Assembly (NCBI GenBank): GCA_902798685.1
Contig: CADBXO010000019.1
Span: 35,804 to 99,803, forward strand
DNA length: 64,000 bases
Reading direction: 5' to 3'
Source of the DNA: an uncultured Bacteroidales bacterium
GTDB taxonomy: Bacteria; Bacteroidota; Bacteroidia; Bacteroidales; Bacteroidaceae
The first letter of the stretch is position 1. Each line of letters opens with the position of its first letter. Under the pieces are notes generated by a model. It saw only the letters and a program-made list of their open reading frames with translations, did no database searches and had not been told where the DNA came from. Shown here in pieces: positions 16,922-26,372 of this stretch. The translations under genes and the position numbers were made by a program.

Positions 16922-17896
16922 ATGAAATCAGCAAAGCAGATACAAGAGTGTTTTGAGAGCTACCTTCAGGGGCTGAATTATTCACGCCGTCCCGATGAAC
17001 TGTATGCTCCTATAAGATATGTCCTTTCGCTTGGAGGCAAGCGCATCCGCCCCACGTTCCTTATCATGGCTTACAATATGTATGCCGATGATATAGAGCG
17101 TGTTTTCAGCACTGCCGCAGGCATGGAGATATTCCACAATTTCACCCTTCTGCATGATGATCTGATGGACAGGGCCGATATGCGCCGCGGCAAGGCTACC
17201 GTCCATAAGAAATGGAATGACAACACCGCCATCCTGTCCGGTGACGGCATGCTGGTTCTGGCTTACCGTTATCTTGCGGAGTCATCGGCCCCTGAACTCA
17301 AGAAGGTGCTGGACCTGGCCAACGAGACCTTTACCGGCATAATGGAGGGACAGCAGTATGACATGGAGTTTGAGACACGTGACGATGTCCGTGAGGAGGA
17401 GTATATAGAGATGATACGACTCAAGACATCGGTGCTGCTGGCTGCATGCGTACAGATGGGCGCCATGCTTGGAGGTGCAACTGCCTCTGACCAGGAGTTG
17501 CTCTATGAGTTTGGCGAGAAGATAGGCCTGGCATTCCAGCTTCAGGATGACCTTCTGGATGTCTACGGTGACCCCGCCGTGTTCGGCAAGAAGATAGGCG
17601 GCGACATTCTCTGCAACAAGAAAACTTACCTTTATATAAATGCATACCGTCTTGCCGACGGCAAGCAGAAGAGTGAACTGGACCGCTGGGCTGTCTATGA
17701 CGGTAATGATCCCGATTCAAAGATAGCCGGCGTACGTTCCATCTACGATGCGGTGGGTGTCAAGGCACTCTCCGAGAAACTCATCAATTCCTATTTTGAT
17801 GAGGCAATGACAAAACTTGATCAGGTTAACCTGCCTGCTGACCGGAAGTCCCTCCTTAGAGAGTATGCCGGCAGCCTATTGAACAGAGTCCTTTAA
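16922..17896 (+). CDS. polyprenyl synthetase (trans-isoprenyl diphosphate synthase)
   Basis: Condenses IPP units onto an allylic primer; likely makes a long-chain diphosphate for menaquinone, or FPP/GGPP. At 324 residues it has both Asp-rich motifs: LLHDDLMDRADMRRGK near residue 78 and FQLQDDLLDVYGD near residue 204. It also has GGKRIRPTFL near 37 and the KTSVLLAACVQMGA helix. The ATG at 16922 is used; an apparent extension upstream runs through the terminator of the previous gene. Chain length cannot be judged reliably by eye. Confidence 0.93.
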   Translation: MKSAKQIQECFESYLQGLNYSRRPDELYAPIRYVLSLGGKRIRPTFLIMAYNMYADDIERVFSTAAGMEIFHNFTLLHDDLMDRADMRRGKATVHKKWNDNTAILSGDGMLVLAYRYLAESSAPELKKVLDLANETFTGIMEGQQYDMEFETRDDVREEEYIEMIRLKTSVLLAACVQMGAMLGGATASDQELLYEFGEKIGLAFQLQDDLLDVYGDPAVFGKKIGGDILCNKKTYLYINAYRLADGKQKSELDRWAVYDGNDPDSKIAGVRSIYDAVGVKALSEKLINSYFDEAMTKLDQVNLPADRKSLLREYAGSLLNRVL

Positions 17897-17914
17897 TAAA
17901 AGTCCTTAATTACT

Positions 17915-18616
17915 ATGCCTTACAGAAGATTACCCAACACTGACAAAGCCAGAATCCGTTCTCTGGAGACCGCAATCGCCAAGATCCGCAACAGTGATTA
18001 TTATGCTCCGGTACTGTCACCTGAACTGCTGACCAATGCCGAGAAGAAACTGCAGCGTTTCAAGGAGGCGGTAGACAGATATAACAAGACTCTTGAGACT
18101 CAGGTGAGCTATTCCAAGTCAGAGGCTTATCAGAACAAGCTCAAGAACGCCAAGATGTACGTGTCACACTTCCTGACAGTGTTCAACATGTGCGTAAAAC
18201 GCGGTGAGATGAAGGCTACTGACAGGAAATACTACTCTATCTCAGAGAATTCAGGCGAACTGCCCGATATGTCAAGTGATATTGCGGTAATACGTTGCTG
18301 TGAGAATACCATCAAGGGTGAGAAAAACAGGACTGAAAGGGGAGGCATACCTATTTATAATCCTACCATCGCCAAGGTGGCAGTGCATTATGAACTCTTC
18401 AAGGAACTCTATGACAAGCAGAGTGAACTGCGCCAGCTCACTGATGAGGCTCTGATGGTGGTTTCACTCATGCGTCCTCAGGTTGACGAAGTGATACTTG
18501 ACGTTTGGAACTCTGTTGAGAACTACTTCTCAGAACTGTCAGGTGACAAGAAACTCAAGACCTGCCGCGAATACGGTCTGATATACTACTACCGTACAAG
18601 TGAGAAGGCTGATTGA
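17915..18616 (+). CDS. conserved hypothetical protein
   Basis: A 233-residue soluble protein that I do not recognise as a named family. It is largely helical and charged, with no signal peptide. Residues about 15-110 look like a long helical hairpin (IAKIRNSDYYAPVL, LQRFKEAVDRYNKTLETQV, FLTVFNMCVKRGEM). A Tyr-rich central part contains IAVIRCCENTIKGE, and the C-terminus is helical (EVILDVWNSVENYFSELSG). It lies 18 bp after the prenyl synthase, and its 3' end overlaps the tatD start by 17 bp, so the three genes are probably one transcript. Confidence 0.8.
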   Translation: MPYRRLPNTDKARIRSLETAIAKIRNSDYYAPVLSPELLTNAEKKLQRFKEAVDRYNKTLETQVSYSKSEAYQNKLKNAKMYVSHFLTVFNMCVKRGEMKATDRKYYSISENSGELPDMSSDIAVIRCCENTIKGEKNRTERGGIPIYNPTIAKVAVHYELFKELYDKQSELRQLTDEALMVVSLMRPQVDEVILDVWNSVENYFSELSGDKKLKTCREYGLIYYYRTSEKAD

Positions 18617-19394
18617 CACTCACTGTCACGTCTATGACGAGGCGTTCCGTGAGGATCTGCCCGATGTGATAGACAGGGCTAAGCAGGCGGGACTTGACCT
18701 TTTGCTTCTGCCCAATATCAATCCCGATACTTTGGATGATCTGCTCCGGGTGTGTGACACATGGCCGGAGTTGTGCCGTCCTATGATAGGACTGCATCCC
18801 GAGGACCTGGCCGATGATTTCCACAGCCAGCTCTCAGGACTTAAGGCCATTCTGGATGATGACCGGAAGGAGGGCAGTGCACACCGTTATATAGGAATAG
18901 GTGAGACCGGACTGGACCTTTACTGGGACAAGAGCCGTCTGGATGATCAGATCGTATCGTTCCGTGAACAGATTGAGTGGGCCCTGCAGTATGACCTGCC
19001 GCTGGTCATTCATTCACGTGATTCATTCACACAGCTCTATGAGGTGTTATCGGACTACAGGGATAGGGGACTGAGAGGCATATTCCACTGTTTTTCCGGT
19101 AGTGCCGATGAGGCAAAGGCCCTTATGGAGTTCGATGGATTCATGTTCGGCATAGGAGGTGTGCTCACCTATAAGAAATCGGCCCTTCCGCAGGTTCTGC
19201 CGCTGATTCCCATGGAGAGGGTGGTGCTGGAGACTGACTGTCCCTATCTGTCACCCGTACCTTATCGCGGCAAGCGTAACGAGCCCTCATACATAGTCAA
19301 TACCGCTGCCGTGATGGCGCAGGTGTACGGTATCAGTGAGGATGAGGCGGCGCAGGTGACATCGGCCAATGCCCGCCGTCTTTTCAGTCTTTGA
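18600..19394 (+). CDS. tatD: TatD family metal-dependent hydrolase (DNase)
   Basis: Metal-dependent TIM-barrel nuclease related to TatD, which acts on DNA ends in repair. The 264 residues include IDTHCHVYDEAF, IGLHPED, GIGETGLDLYWD, VIHSRDSF, FHCFSGSADEAK, the TDCPYLSP metal site and PYRGKRNEPSYI. The start is a GTG at 18600, giving MRRLIDTHCH directly and overlapping the upstream gene by 17 bp; no ATG lies near. Confidence 0.94.
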   Translation: MRRLIDTHCHVYDEAFREDLPDVIDRAKQAGLDLLLLPNINPDTLDDLLRVCDTWPELCRPMIGLHPEDLADDFHSQLSGLKAILDDDRKEGSAHRYIGIGETGLDLYWDKSRLDDQIVSFREQIEWALQYDLPLVIHSRDSFTQLYEVLSDYRDRGLRGIFHCFSGSADEAKALMEFDGFMFGIGGVLTYKKSALPQVLPLIPMERVVLETDCPYLSPVPYRGKRNEPSYIVNTAAVMAQVYGISEDEAAQVTSANARRLFSL

Positions 19395-19436
19395 TACATC
19401 CGGTACAATAACATCGGTTAAAATCCGTTTATTCTA

Positions 19437-19464
19437 TGTCGCCTCTAAAGATGCGGCATTTTTT
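19437..19464 (+). terminator. Rho-independent terminator after tatD
   Basis: A 6-bp stem TGTCGC / GCGGCA with one T-G pair, a loop of 10 and a T-run. It ends just before the next start codon. Confidence 0.6.
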
Positions 19465-19466
19465 CA

Positions 19467-20621
19467 ATGAGGAAATTCAGGGAATTCAAGAGGATAAGGA
19501 CAGTCCTTATAGTGGTGGCAATAGTAATTGCCGTAGCATCGCTGTTTGTTTCACAGTCACTTGTAAAGGATCTGTCACGTGAGGAGCACTCCAAGATGGA
19601 GCTGTTTGCACAGGCATACCAGTCACTGAGTGATGCCGATGAGAATACGGACCTTGGCCTTGTGCTGGCCGTGATGTCCGGTAACCAGACCATCCCCGTG
19701 ATTGTGGTTGACGAGACCGGTGATGTCAAGAGTTTCCTGAACATTGAAATCCGTAAGGCCGATACGCTTGCCTATCTGAACAGTTGCGTGGAGCGTATGC
19801 GCAGCCTGGGTAATTCAATCAAGATCTATTATGACGAGTCAGATACCGAGCATTATAATGAGGTATGTTTTGACGAGTCTCTGCTTCTGAACCGTCTTAC
19901 CGTATATCCTTATATACAGTTGGGCGTTGTGGTACTGTTCGTGCTGATAGCCATATTCGCACTTCTGAGTTTCAAGAAGACCGAGCAGAACCGCGTATGG
20001 GTGGGTCTGTCAAAGGAGACCGCTCACCAGCTGGGTACGCCTATTTCGTCACTTATGGCCTGGAATGAACTTCTCAAGGACAAGTATAAGGATGACGAAC
20101 TCATTGCCGAGATGGAGAAGGATGTAAACCGTCTGCAGATGGTGGCTGAACGTTTCTCAAAGATCGGTTCTATGCCGGAGCCTGTCCAGGCCGATATGGT
20201 GGGCGTGCTTGACGGCGTGATAGACTATGTGGAGCACCGCTCTCCCGCAACCGTCAAGTTCATCCGTAACTTCCCCAATCCGCCGGTCAATGCCAAGGTC
20301 AATGCATCCCTGTTCGGCTGGGTTATAGAGAATATCTGCAAGAATGCGGTTGACGCCATGAACGGCAAGGGTAAACTGACAATCAAACTCACTGAGGATA
20401 AGAATTACGTAACAATAGACGTAACAGATACCGGCAAGGGAATAGCCAAAAACTCCTGGCGAAGCGTATTCGATCCAGGTTACACCACCAAGGAGCGTGG
20501 CTGGGGTCTGGGTCTCTCGCTGGCCAAGCGAATAGTCACCGAGTACCACAAGGGCAAAATCTACGTCGCCCACTCCGAGCTCGGCAAAGGCACCACATTT
20601 CGTATAGAACTTCCCAAGTGA
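19467..20621 (+). CDS. sensor histidine kinase
   Basis: Inner-membrane sensor kinase of 384 residues. There are two membrane segments, at about 10-30 and 150-170, flanking a periplasmic domain of about 120 residues with no recognised fold. The kinase core follows: H-box KETAHQLGTPISSLMAW near residue 190, N-box NICKNAVDAMNGKG near 288, DTGKGI and GWGLGLSLAKRIV. There is no HAMP or receiver domain, and no response regulator gene next to it, so its partner is unknown. The stop codon lies within the left end of a palindromic repeat element. Confidence 0.92.
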   Translation: MRKFREFKRIRTVLIVVAIVIAVASLFVSQSLVKDLSREEHSKMELFAQAYQSLSDADENTDLGLVLAVMSGNQTIPVIVVDETGDVKSFLNIEIRKADTLAYLNSCVERMRSLGNSIKIYYDESDTEHYNEVCFDESLLLNRLTVYPYIQLGVVVLFVLIAIFALLSFKKTEQNRVWVGLSKETAHQLGTPISSLMAWNELLKDKYKDDELIAEMEKDVNRLQMVAERFSKIGSMPEPVQADMVGVLDGVIDYVEHRSPATVKFIRNFPNPPVNAKVNASLFGWVIENICKNAVDAMNGKGKLTIKLTEDKNYVTIDVTDTGKGIAKNSWRSVFDPGYTTKERGWGLGLSLAKRIVTEYHKGKIYVAHSELGKGTTFRIELPK

Positions 20622-20708
20622 CACTGGGGACGGTTCTTTTTGGCGCATGGAATCTTGGTAAACGAGCTACTTTACGCACGTGCCAAAGAGAACCGTCCCC
20701 TTTGTCAC
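20619..20708. repeat. 90-bp imperfect palindrome (REP/MITE-like element)
   Basis: The two 32-bp ends are near-perfect inverted repeats. The left arm contains GTGACA, GGGGACGGTTCT and TTTGGC; the right arm contains GCCAAA, AGAACCGTCCCC and TGTCAC. They match at about 27 of 32 positions around a 26-bp centre (20651-20676). The GGGGACGGTTCT core is of the kind found in elements mobilised by REP-associated (RAYT/IS200-like) transposases. It starts at the last codon of the histidine kinase, so it has become part of that gene's end and 3' region. The centre contains no gene. Confidence 0.8.
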
Positions 20709-20754
20709 CTTCAAAAAAAATCTTAATCCTTTTCTTATTGCTAAAATAATATCG

Positions 20755-20762
20755 TATCTTTG
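20755..20762 (+). promoter_or_regulatory. -7 box of the DUF177-rpmF promoter
   Basis: TATCTTTG matches TAnnTTTG and sits 20 bp before the chosen ATG at 20783, so the transcript start falls just upstream of it. Confidence 0.75.
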
Positions 20763-20782
20763 TGCCCCGAAAAAATTGTTTG

Positions 20783-21322
20783 ATGGGAAGACTGGATAAA
20801 TATAACGTTGACCTGAAGGGGCTTACCGAAAGCAATTCGACCTACAGTTGGACCGTTGACCAGGAGTTCTTCAGTATTGTGGAGGGCGAGGAGGTCCAGC
20901 GCGGAAAAGTTGACGTTAACCTTAAGGTTACCAAGGCTTCAGGTGTTTACCATCTCAGTTTTTCAGTGGCAGGTTCGGTTATAGTAACATGTGACCGCTG
21001 CCTGGACGACATGTCACTCGATATCGAGAATACAGGCGAGCTTAAGGTTAAGCTGGGTCCTGATTTCGCTGATGACGGTGATATCGTAGTAGTCCCTGAA
21101 GACAAGGGCCTGGTGAATGTTGCATGGTACATCTATGAGTTTATAGCTCTGGCAATACCTATCAAGCACGTTCATGCACCCGGCAAGTGTAACAAGGGCA
21201 TGATGGAGAAGCTTGACGAGCATTCAGCTGAAGAAGGTGAGGAAGGCGGTGTTGAGGATTCAGGAGCAAATGATCCCCGTTGGGATGCTCTGAACAGCTT
21301 GATGGAATCAGATAACGAATAA
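20783..21322 (+). CDS. DUF177 (YceD) family protein
   Basis: A 179-residue soluble protein of the YceD family, which is linked to large-subunit rRNA/ribosome metabolism and usually precedes rpmF. Seen: the VTCDRCLDDM motif with the conserved Cys-x-x-Cys, an Asp-rich core (GPDFADDGDIVVVPEDKG), IYEFIALAIPIKHVH and the C-terminal DPRWDALNSLM. The ATG at 20783 is chosen because the -7 box at 20755-20762 puts transcription start beyond earlier start codons. The rpmF remnant follows after 25 bp. Confidence 0.9.
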   Translation: MGRLDKYNVDLKGLTESNSTYSWTVDQEFFSIVEGEEVQRGKVDVNLKVTKASGVYHLSFSVAGSVIVTCDRCLDDMSLDIENTGELKVKLGPDFADDGDIVVVPEDKGLVNVAWYIYEFIALAIPIKHVHAPGKCNKGMMEKLDEHSAEEGEEGGVEDSGANDPRWDALNSLMESDNE

Positions 21323-21347
21323 ACAACAATAATAAAAACAAAACAAA

Positions 21348-21507
21348 ATGGCACATCCTAAAAGAAGGCAGTCCAAGACAAGAACTGCGAAAAGAAGGAC
21401 TCACGATAAGGCAGTAGCAAGCATGGCACGTCTATCACACAGTATGCGGTGAGTGCGGTTATTACAGAGGCAAGTTGGCAGTAGTCAAGGAAGCAGCCGC
21501 TGAATAA
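21348..21507 (+). pseudogene. rpmF: 50S ribosomal protein L32 gene with a frameshifting internal deletion
   Basis: The first 24 codons give the perfect L32 start (MAHPKRRQSKTRTAKRRTHD then KAVA). After that the frame is lost and stops at 21450-21452, a product of 34 residues. The rest of L32 continues in another frame from 21425 (WHVYHTVCGECGYYRGK to EAAAE, stop at 21505-21507). Only four bases separate the two parts where about 33 are expected from Bacteroidales L32, so about 29 bp are missing, including the first Cys-x-x-Cys half of the zinc site. Restoring 29 bp gives 62 residues, the normal size. Either the gene is dead, with another copy elsewhere, or the sequence is wrong here. Confidence 0.85.
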
Positions 21508-21520
21508 ACCAAGATCGAAA

Positions 21521-21549
21521 AACGCATCCCTTTCAGGTGCGTTTTTTTT
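21521..21549 (+). terminator. Rho-independent terminator after rpmF
   Basis: An 8-bp stem AACGCATC / GGTGCGTT with one T-G pair, followed by eight T. Confidence 0.82.
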
Positions 21550-21575
21550 GACTCTTACCAAAAACAGTTTTCTAC

Positions 21576-22457
21576 ATGCACAAGGCCGGATTCGTAAACA
21601 TAGTGGGTAACCCCAACGTAGGCAAGTCAACACTGATGAACCTGCTGGTGGGCGAGCACATATCCATTGCCACCTTCAAGGCGCAGACAACGCGTCACAG
21701 GATAATGGGTATTGTCAATACTGAGGAGTCACAGATTGTCTTCTCGGACACTCCCGGTGTGCTCAAACCCAACTACAAGCTCCAGGAGTCAATGCTTGCG
21801 TTCTCGGAATCAGCTCTGGTTGATGCCGACGTCCTGCTCTACATGACCGATGTCGTAGAGAAGGCCGATAAGAACGCCGAGTTCCTTGAGAAGGTAGCCA
21901 AGATGAAGGTACCCGTGCTGGTCATCATCAACAAGATTGACCTGACCGATGAGGAGAACCTGGTAAAACTGGTGGAGTCATGGCATGAAAAACTTCCAAA
22001 TGCGGAAATCATTCCCATATCAGCAGCTACGGCATTTGGCGTAAAGACCGTTCTCAAGCGTGTCAACGAGCTTATTCCGGAGTGTCCTCCCTATTTTGAG
22101 AAGGACCAGCTGACTGACAAACCCGCCCGATTCTTTGTATCGGAGATAGTCCGTGAAAAGATTCTCCTGCATTATGACAAGGAGATTCCCTATTCGGTCG
22201 AGGTGGTTGTGGAGCAGTTCCGCGAAAACCATTCACGCATTGTGATAAACGCTGTCATCTACGTGGAGCGTGAATCACAGAAGGGTATCCTTATAGGTCA
22301 TGAGGGCCAGGCTTTGAAGCGTGTGGCCATTGAGGCACGTAAGGATCTTGAGAAATTCTTCGGCAAGAAGATTTTCATGGAGCTGTTCGTCAAGGTTGAC
22401 AAGGACTGGCGCAGCTCCGACCGCGAACTCCGCAACTTTGGTTACGGACAGGATTAA
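21576..22457 (+). CDS. era: GTPase Era
   Basis: Essential GTPase that binds the 3' end of 16S rRNA and aids 30S maturation. The 293 residues include G1 GNPNVGKS, a G2 threonine (ATFKAQTTRHRI), G3 DTPGV, G4 NKID and a C-terminal KH RNA-binding domain with IYVERESQKGILIGHEGQALKRV. In many Bacteroidales fabH lies between rpmF and era; here era directly follows the rpmF terminator. The der gene follows after 23 bp. Confidence 0.96.
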   Translation: MHKAGFVNIVGNPNVGKSTLMNLLVGEHISIATFKAQTTRHRIMGIVNTEESQIVFSDTPGVLKPNYKLQESMLAFSESALVDADVLLYMTDVVEKADKNAEFLEKVAKMKVPVLVIINKIDLTDEENLVKLVESWHEKLPNAEIIPISAATAFGVKTVLKRVNELIPECPPYFEKDQLTDKPARFFVSEIVREKILLHYDKEIPYSVEVVVEQFRENHSRIVINAVIYVERESQKGILIGHEGQALKRVAIEARKDLEKFFGKKIFMELFVKVDKDWRSSDRELRNFGYGQD

Positions 22458-22480
22458 TCACATAATCTCACAACCTTAAA

Positions 22481-23794
22481 ATGAGCAACCTGGTAGCGAT
22501 AGTAGGCCGCCCGAATGTGGGTAAATCTACTCTTTTCAACCGTCTTACACAGACCCGTCAGGCCATTGTGGATGACGTGGCAGGTACCACGCGTGACCGC
22601 CAGTACGGCAAGTGCGAGTGGGGTAACCGTGTGTTCTCACTGGTTGATACCGGCGGTTGGGTAGTCAACTCGGACGATGTGTTTGAGGAGGAGATCCGCA
22701 AGCAGGTAAAGATTGCCATTGACGAGGCTGACCTGATACTGTTCCTGGTGGATATCAAGAACGGTGTAACTGACCTGGATGATGAGGTGGCAGGTATCCT
22801 GCGCCGTTCAAAGACTCCGGTAATACTGGTTACCAACAAGATGGACACCTTTGACCTGCAGTATGCGGCAGCCGAGTTCTATCGTCTGGGACTGGGTGAC
22901 CCCGTAAGCATATCGGCCGCAAACGGTAGCGGTACAGGTGAGCTTCTGGATCTGGTTGTAAGCAAGCTGCCCGCCGAGGCCGATGCCGAGACTGATGAGA
23001 ATATCCCCCGTTTTGCAGTTGTGGGCCGTCCTAATGTGGGCAAGAGTTCAATAGTAAACGCGTTCATAGGTGAGGACCGTAACATCGTGACCGATATTGC
23101 AGGTACCACCCGTGACTCGGTTTACACCCGTTATACCAAGTTCGGATTTGATTTCTATCTGGTTGATACTGCAGGTATCCGCAAGAAGAGCAAGGTTGAG
23201 GAGGATCTGGAGTTCTACTCCGTGATGCGCTCCATCCGTGCAATCGAGAACAGCGATGTCTGCGTGCTCATGCTTGATGCCACCCGCGGCATCGAGAGCC
23301 AGGATATGAATATTGTATCGCTCATCGTCAAGAACCAGAAGGGTCTTGTGGTGGTGGTCAACAAGTGGGACCTTATTGAGGACCGCTCGGCCAAGGTGAT
23401 GCAGAACTATGAGGATGCCATCCGCTCACGTCTGGCCCCGTTCGTGGATTTCCCGATCGTGTTTACATCGGCCATAGAGAAACAGCGCATACTCAAGGTG
23501 CTGGAATGTGCCAAGGATGTTTACAAGCATAAGACCAACCATGTATCCACCGGCAAGCTGAATGCCGAGATGCTGCCCCTGATTGAGGCCTATCCGCCTC
23601 CATCGACCAAGGGCAAGTACATCAAGATAAAGTACTGCACACAGCTGCAGGGACCGCAGATTCCTACATTCATCTTCTTTGCGAACCTGCCGCAGTATGT
23701 AAAGGATCCCTACAAGCGTTTCCTTGAGAACAAGATACGTGAGAAATGGGATTTCAGCGGTACTCCGATAAACATCTTTATCCGTCAGAAATAA
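22481..23794 (+). CDS. der: ribosome-assembly GTPase Der (EngA)
   Basis: Double-GTPase needed for 50S subunit assembly. At 437 residues it has two G domains, each with a P-loop GRPNVGKS (residues about 8 and 184), DTGGW and DTAGI switch motifs, and TNKMD/NKWD G4 motifs, followed by a C-terminal KH-like domain ([30 protein letters not shown]). Full length and intact. Confidence 0.97.
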   Translation: MSNLVAIVGRPNVGKSTLFNRLTQTRQAIVDDVAGTTRDRQYGKCEWGNRVFSLVDTGGWVVNSDDVFEEEIRKQVKIAIDEADLILFLVDIKNGVTDLDDEVAGILRRSKTPVILVTNKMDTFDLQYAAAEFYRLGLGDPVSISAANGSGTGELLDLVVSKLPAEADAETDENIPRFAVVGRPNVGKSSIVNAFIGEDRNIVTDIAGTTRDSVYTRYTKFGFDFYLVDTAGIRKKSKVEEDLEFYSVMRSIRAIENSDVCVLMLDATRGIESQDMNIVSLIVKNQKGLVVVVNKWDLIEDRSAKVMQNYEDAIRSRLAPFVDFPIVFTSAIEKQRILKVLECAKDVYKHKTNHVSTGKLNAEMLPLIEAYPPPSTKGKYIKIKYCTQLQGPQIPTFIFFANLPQYVKDPYKRFLENKIREKWDFSGTPINIFIRQK

Positions 23795-23824
23795 GAAAAG
23801 TGAGGTCAGAACCTCACTTTTCTT
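23793..23824. terminator. bidirectional terminator between der and the M6 protease gene
   Basis: A perfect 14-bp stem (AAGAAAAGTGAGGT / ACCTCACTTTTCTT) with a 4-base loop, overlapping both convergent stop codons. The A- and T-rich flanks let it work on either strand. Confidence 0.9.
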
Positions 23825-25503
23825 GTTATGTTTCCGCACTTGACTATCCAGATGCCGTGTCCCGGGAGGGATATCTGCTGGACAGGTGCCGTGGCTGTTG
23901 TTTCTGATACCGGCTTTCCGGAGATGTCATAAACCAGGATTCTGCTTCCGGTTGGAGCACTGACTTTCAGATTTCCGTCACTTACGTCTATCGATATCTC
24001 CTGCCTGGGCGTATTGACGATCTCTGTGGGGAGGTCATATTTGACGGTGAATGACACCTGATTATGCTTCCTGGTTATGTTGTAGATAGAGTATAACGGG
24101 AAAGAGGTGCCGGCTTTGAGCTCAGGTGTTCCCTTGGTGGTTATGCTGTCAATGACATGTGTTACCCCCAGACTGTCCACCCATTGATAGGGATACAAGT
24201 CACCGGCATTGGAAAGCGGTTCGTAATTATTGTCTGCAGGCAGTAGATGGTAACCTTTGGCGAGGCCGGCGTTGAGTTCGTTGGATTGCCATGAGCTTCG
24301 CTTGTAATCAACAGCTGTTACCAACAGTCCGCGGGCCCTATGGTGGCTGTACCAACCGGTCTTGTTATGATTTTCAATTATCAGGAACTGGTTGTCGTCA
24401 GCTGTACTCAGGCGATAAGCGGTATGAATTCCGGATTCAGGATGGGGTTCCTGGCTTATGTCGTTGAGTGTCAGTGTTCCCGGACCGGTAATCTCCTCCA
24501 GTTTCAGCCATCCCAGTGAATATTTTTCAAAGGCAGTGTATCCCACCGGGGCGAAACCGCTCTCTTCATAGCATCCCATATCCATCACACTCCAGTATCC
24601 CATGGACGAGTAAGTGTCATTTTGACTGTCAGCGGTGTTATAGTAATCAGGAAGGCCCAACGTGTGGGAGAATTCATGGCAGAACGTGCCTATGCCTTCA
24701 TAAATGGAATCGGTATCCATGTATAATTCCTGTGAGCAGGCATATTTGACCTGTCTGATACCTTTTCCGTATATGAGAGCATCGGTTCTATTATTGAAAT
24801 AGAACAGGTTTGCGTGAGGCCATATGTAATTGGGATCATTATCGCCAGAGTTCTCTCCTTTTCCGGCGTATATGATGGAGATCTGGTCAATCACTCCGTT
24901 ACGGGCATACCCTGAAATGTTGGTCAGATTTCCGGTGATTATGGAGTCAAGAACCTCTTTTACCAGGTTATACATCTTGTCGTCGTATCCGTATTCGTTG
25001 TTACGGCCGTAATATGCGAATCCTTTGGAAAGGGTTATGGGGCCGATGATTTCGAATGTGGGCTTGAACTTACCGTAGGACTGGTCAAAGAAGTAGTCCG
25101 ATACGCTTCCGTTGGCAGGGTGGAAGACATAATCTTTGTATCTTATCCGGGCGGTATCGGGGTAGCCGTGTTCGTTGAATAACCTTTCAAAATGCCTTCT
25201 GAGAACAGCAGTATCCTTTTCAAAGAAATGAAGGTCCTGGAATTCAACAAGAACCAGAGGGTATTCAATCTCTCCTGTCCTGGGTATGTCTGAAACGGAG
25301 TATTCACCGGGGGCAGCAGGCACACGGTTGAATAAATAGTCCGGCTGCCGGGTCCAGAGGGCGGGATTGTCACGATCGGTAGGCATCAAGTATTCCGGAA
25401 TATGAATACCCGGTCTGGGTCTTATAGGGACGGCATAAGCCGATACGCAAAGCATATAACAGGTCAGAAAAGCTGTTATATGTCTCAGGTATTTATGTTT
25501 CAT
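23806..25503 (-). CDS. secreted M6-family metalloprotease with type IX sorting domain
   Basis: A 565-residue secreted zinc protease. It has a signal peptide (residues 1-24, ending near SAYA), an M6 catalytic domain with the [13 protein letters not shown] zinc motif near residue 274 (HExxHxxGxxD), and a [12 protein letters not shown] region typical of the immune-inhibitor A group. The final 75 residues form a beta-rich type A sorting domain ([18 protein letters not shown] through [17 protein letters not shown]), which would direct export by the type IX system that PorQ in this window belongs to. The target protein is unknown. It overlaps the lptB stop by 4 bp. Confidence 0.9.
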   Translation of the reverse strand: MKHKYLRHITAFLTCYMLCVSAYAVPIRPRPGIHIPEYLMPTDRDNPALWTRQPDYLFNRVPAAPGEYSVSDIPRTGEIEYPLVLVEFQDLHFFEKDTAVLRRHFERLFNEHGYPDTARIRYKDYVFHPANGSVSDYFFDQSYGKFKPTFEIIGPITLSKGFAYYGRNNEYGYDDKMYNLVKEVLDSIITGNLTNISGYARNGVIDQISIIYAGKGENSGDNDPNYIWPHANLFYFNNRTDALIYGKGIRQVKYACSQELYMDTDSIYEGIGTFCHEFSHTLGLPDYYNTADSQNDTYSSMGYWSVMDMGCYEESGFAPVGYTAFEKYSLGWLKLEEITGPGTLTLNDISQEPHPESGIHTAYRLSTADDNQFLIIENHNKTGWYSHHRARGLLVTAVDYKRSSWQSNELNAGLAKGYHLLPADNNYEPLSNAGDLYPYQWVDSLGVTHVIDSITTKGTPELKAGTSFPLYSIYNITRKHNQVSFTVKYDLPTEIVNTPRQEISIDVSDGNLKVSAPTGSRILVYDISGKPVSETTATAPVQQISLPGHGIWIVKCGNITRKVRF

Positions 25504-26264
25504 TTCTGGAAGTTTTTCTTTTTGAGCTCGAAACTCTGACTCAGATATTTTTCTCTTACTACAGGGTTGACTGCAAGTTCCTCAGGTGTTCCCTGGAACA
25601 GTATGCGTCCCTCAAAGAGAAGGTATGCGCGGTCTGTGATACTCAGAGTCTCGTGCACGTTGTGGTCAGTGATCAGAATACCGATGTTGCGGTCCTTGAG
25701 TTTCCATACAATCTGCTGGATATCCTCAACGGCTATGGGGTCAACGCCTGCAAACGGCTCGTCCAGCATGATGAATTTGGGCTCGATGGCCAGGCATCGG
25801 GCAATCTCGGTACGGCGGCGCTCACCACCTGAAAGGCGGTCGCCCAGATTCTTGCGTACCTTCTGCAGACGGAACTCGCTGATAAGGCTCTCCAGCTTTT
25901 CACGCTGGTAGTCAAGCGGTCTTCCGGTCAGTTCCAGGACTGATGCGATATTGTCCTCGACACTCATCTTGCGGAATACGCTGGCCTCCTGTGCCAGGTA
26001 GCCTACACCTGCGCGGGCACGCTTGTATACGGGGAAATCGGTTATGTCCTGATCATCAAGATATATATGACCCTCATTGGGGGTAATAAGACCTGTGGTC
26101 ATGTAGAAGGAGGTGGTCTTGCCAGCTCCGTTAGGTCCAAGCAGACCTACAATCTCTCCCTGCTTGACATCGAACGACACGTGATTGACCACGGTTCGTT
26201 TGCCGTAGCGTTTGACCAGATTATCAGTCCTCAGGACCATCTTGTGCTCAGTTGATTCTTCCAT
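25500..26264 (-). CDS. lptB: LPS export ABC transporter ATP-binding protein LptB
   Basis: Cytoplasmic ATPase of the LptB2FG extractor that pulls LPS from the inner membrane. The 254 residues include Walker [10 protein letters not shown] near 45, the Q-loop [14 protein letters not shown], signature LSGGERRR, Walker [14 protein letters not shown] and H-loop ITDHN, in the LptB-specific context. The ATG at 26264 lies only 9 bp from the -7 box; an internal ATG at 26240 ([13 protein letters not shown]) would leave a normal leader and may be the true start. Confidence 0.94.
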   Translation of the reverse strand: MEESTEHKMVLRTDNLVKRYGKRTVVNHVSFDVKQGEIVGLLGPNGAGKTTSFYMTTGLITPNEGHIYLDDQDITDFPVYKRARAGVGYLAQEASVFRKMSVEDNIASVLELTGRPLDYQREKLESLISEFRLQKVRKNLGDRLSGGERRRTEIARCLAIEPKFIMLDEPFAGVDPIAVEDIQQIVWKLKDRNIGILITDHNVHETLSITDRAYLLFEGRILFQGTPEELAVNPVVREKYLSQSFELKKKNFQK

Positions 26265-26272
26265 AGCAGTTG

Positions 26273-26280
26273 CAAAGATA
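26273..26280 (-). promoter_or_regulatory. -7 box of the lptB promoter
   Basis: Minus-strand TATCTTTG matches TAnnTTTG. Confidence 0.7.
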
Positions 26281-26318
26281 AAAAAAACTAATTATTTCTC
26301 TATTTGTGAGATTTGCAG

Positions 26319-26326
26319 TAATTTTG
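26319..26326 (+). promoter_or_regulatory. -7 box of the tig-clpP-clpX promoter
   Basis: TAATTTTG matches TAnnTTTG; leader of about 40 nt to the tig ATG. Divergent from lptB. Confidence 0.72.
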
Positions 26327-26372
26327 CACCCTAATAAAAATTAGCAAGTTATAGCATAATTATAAATACAGA

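Noticed and set aside
19467-20621. Histidine kinase as part of a phosphorelay cluster
   Set aside because: No receiver-domain or regulator gene is found nearby on either strand; orphan kinases are common.
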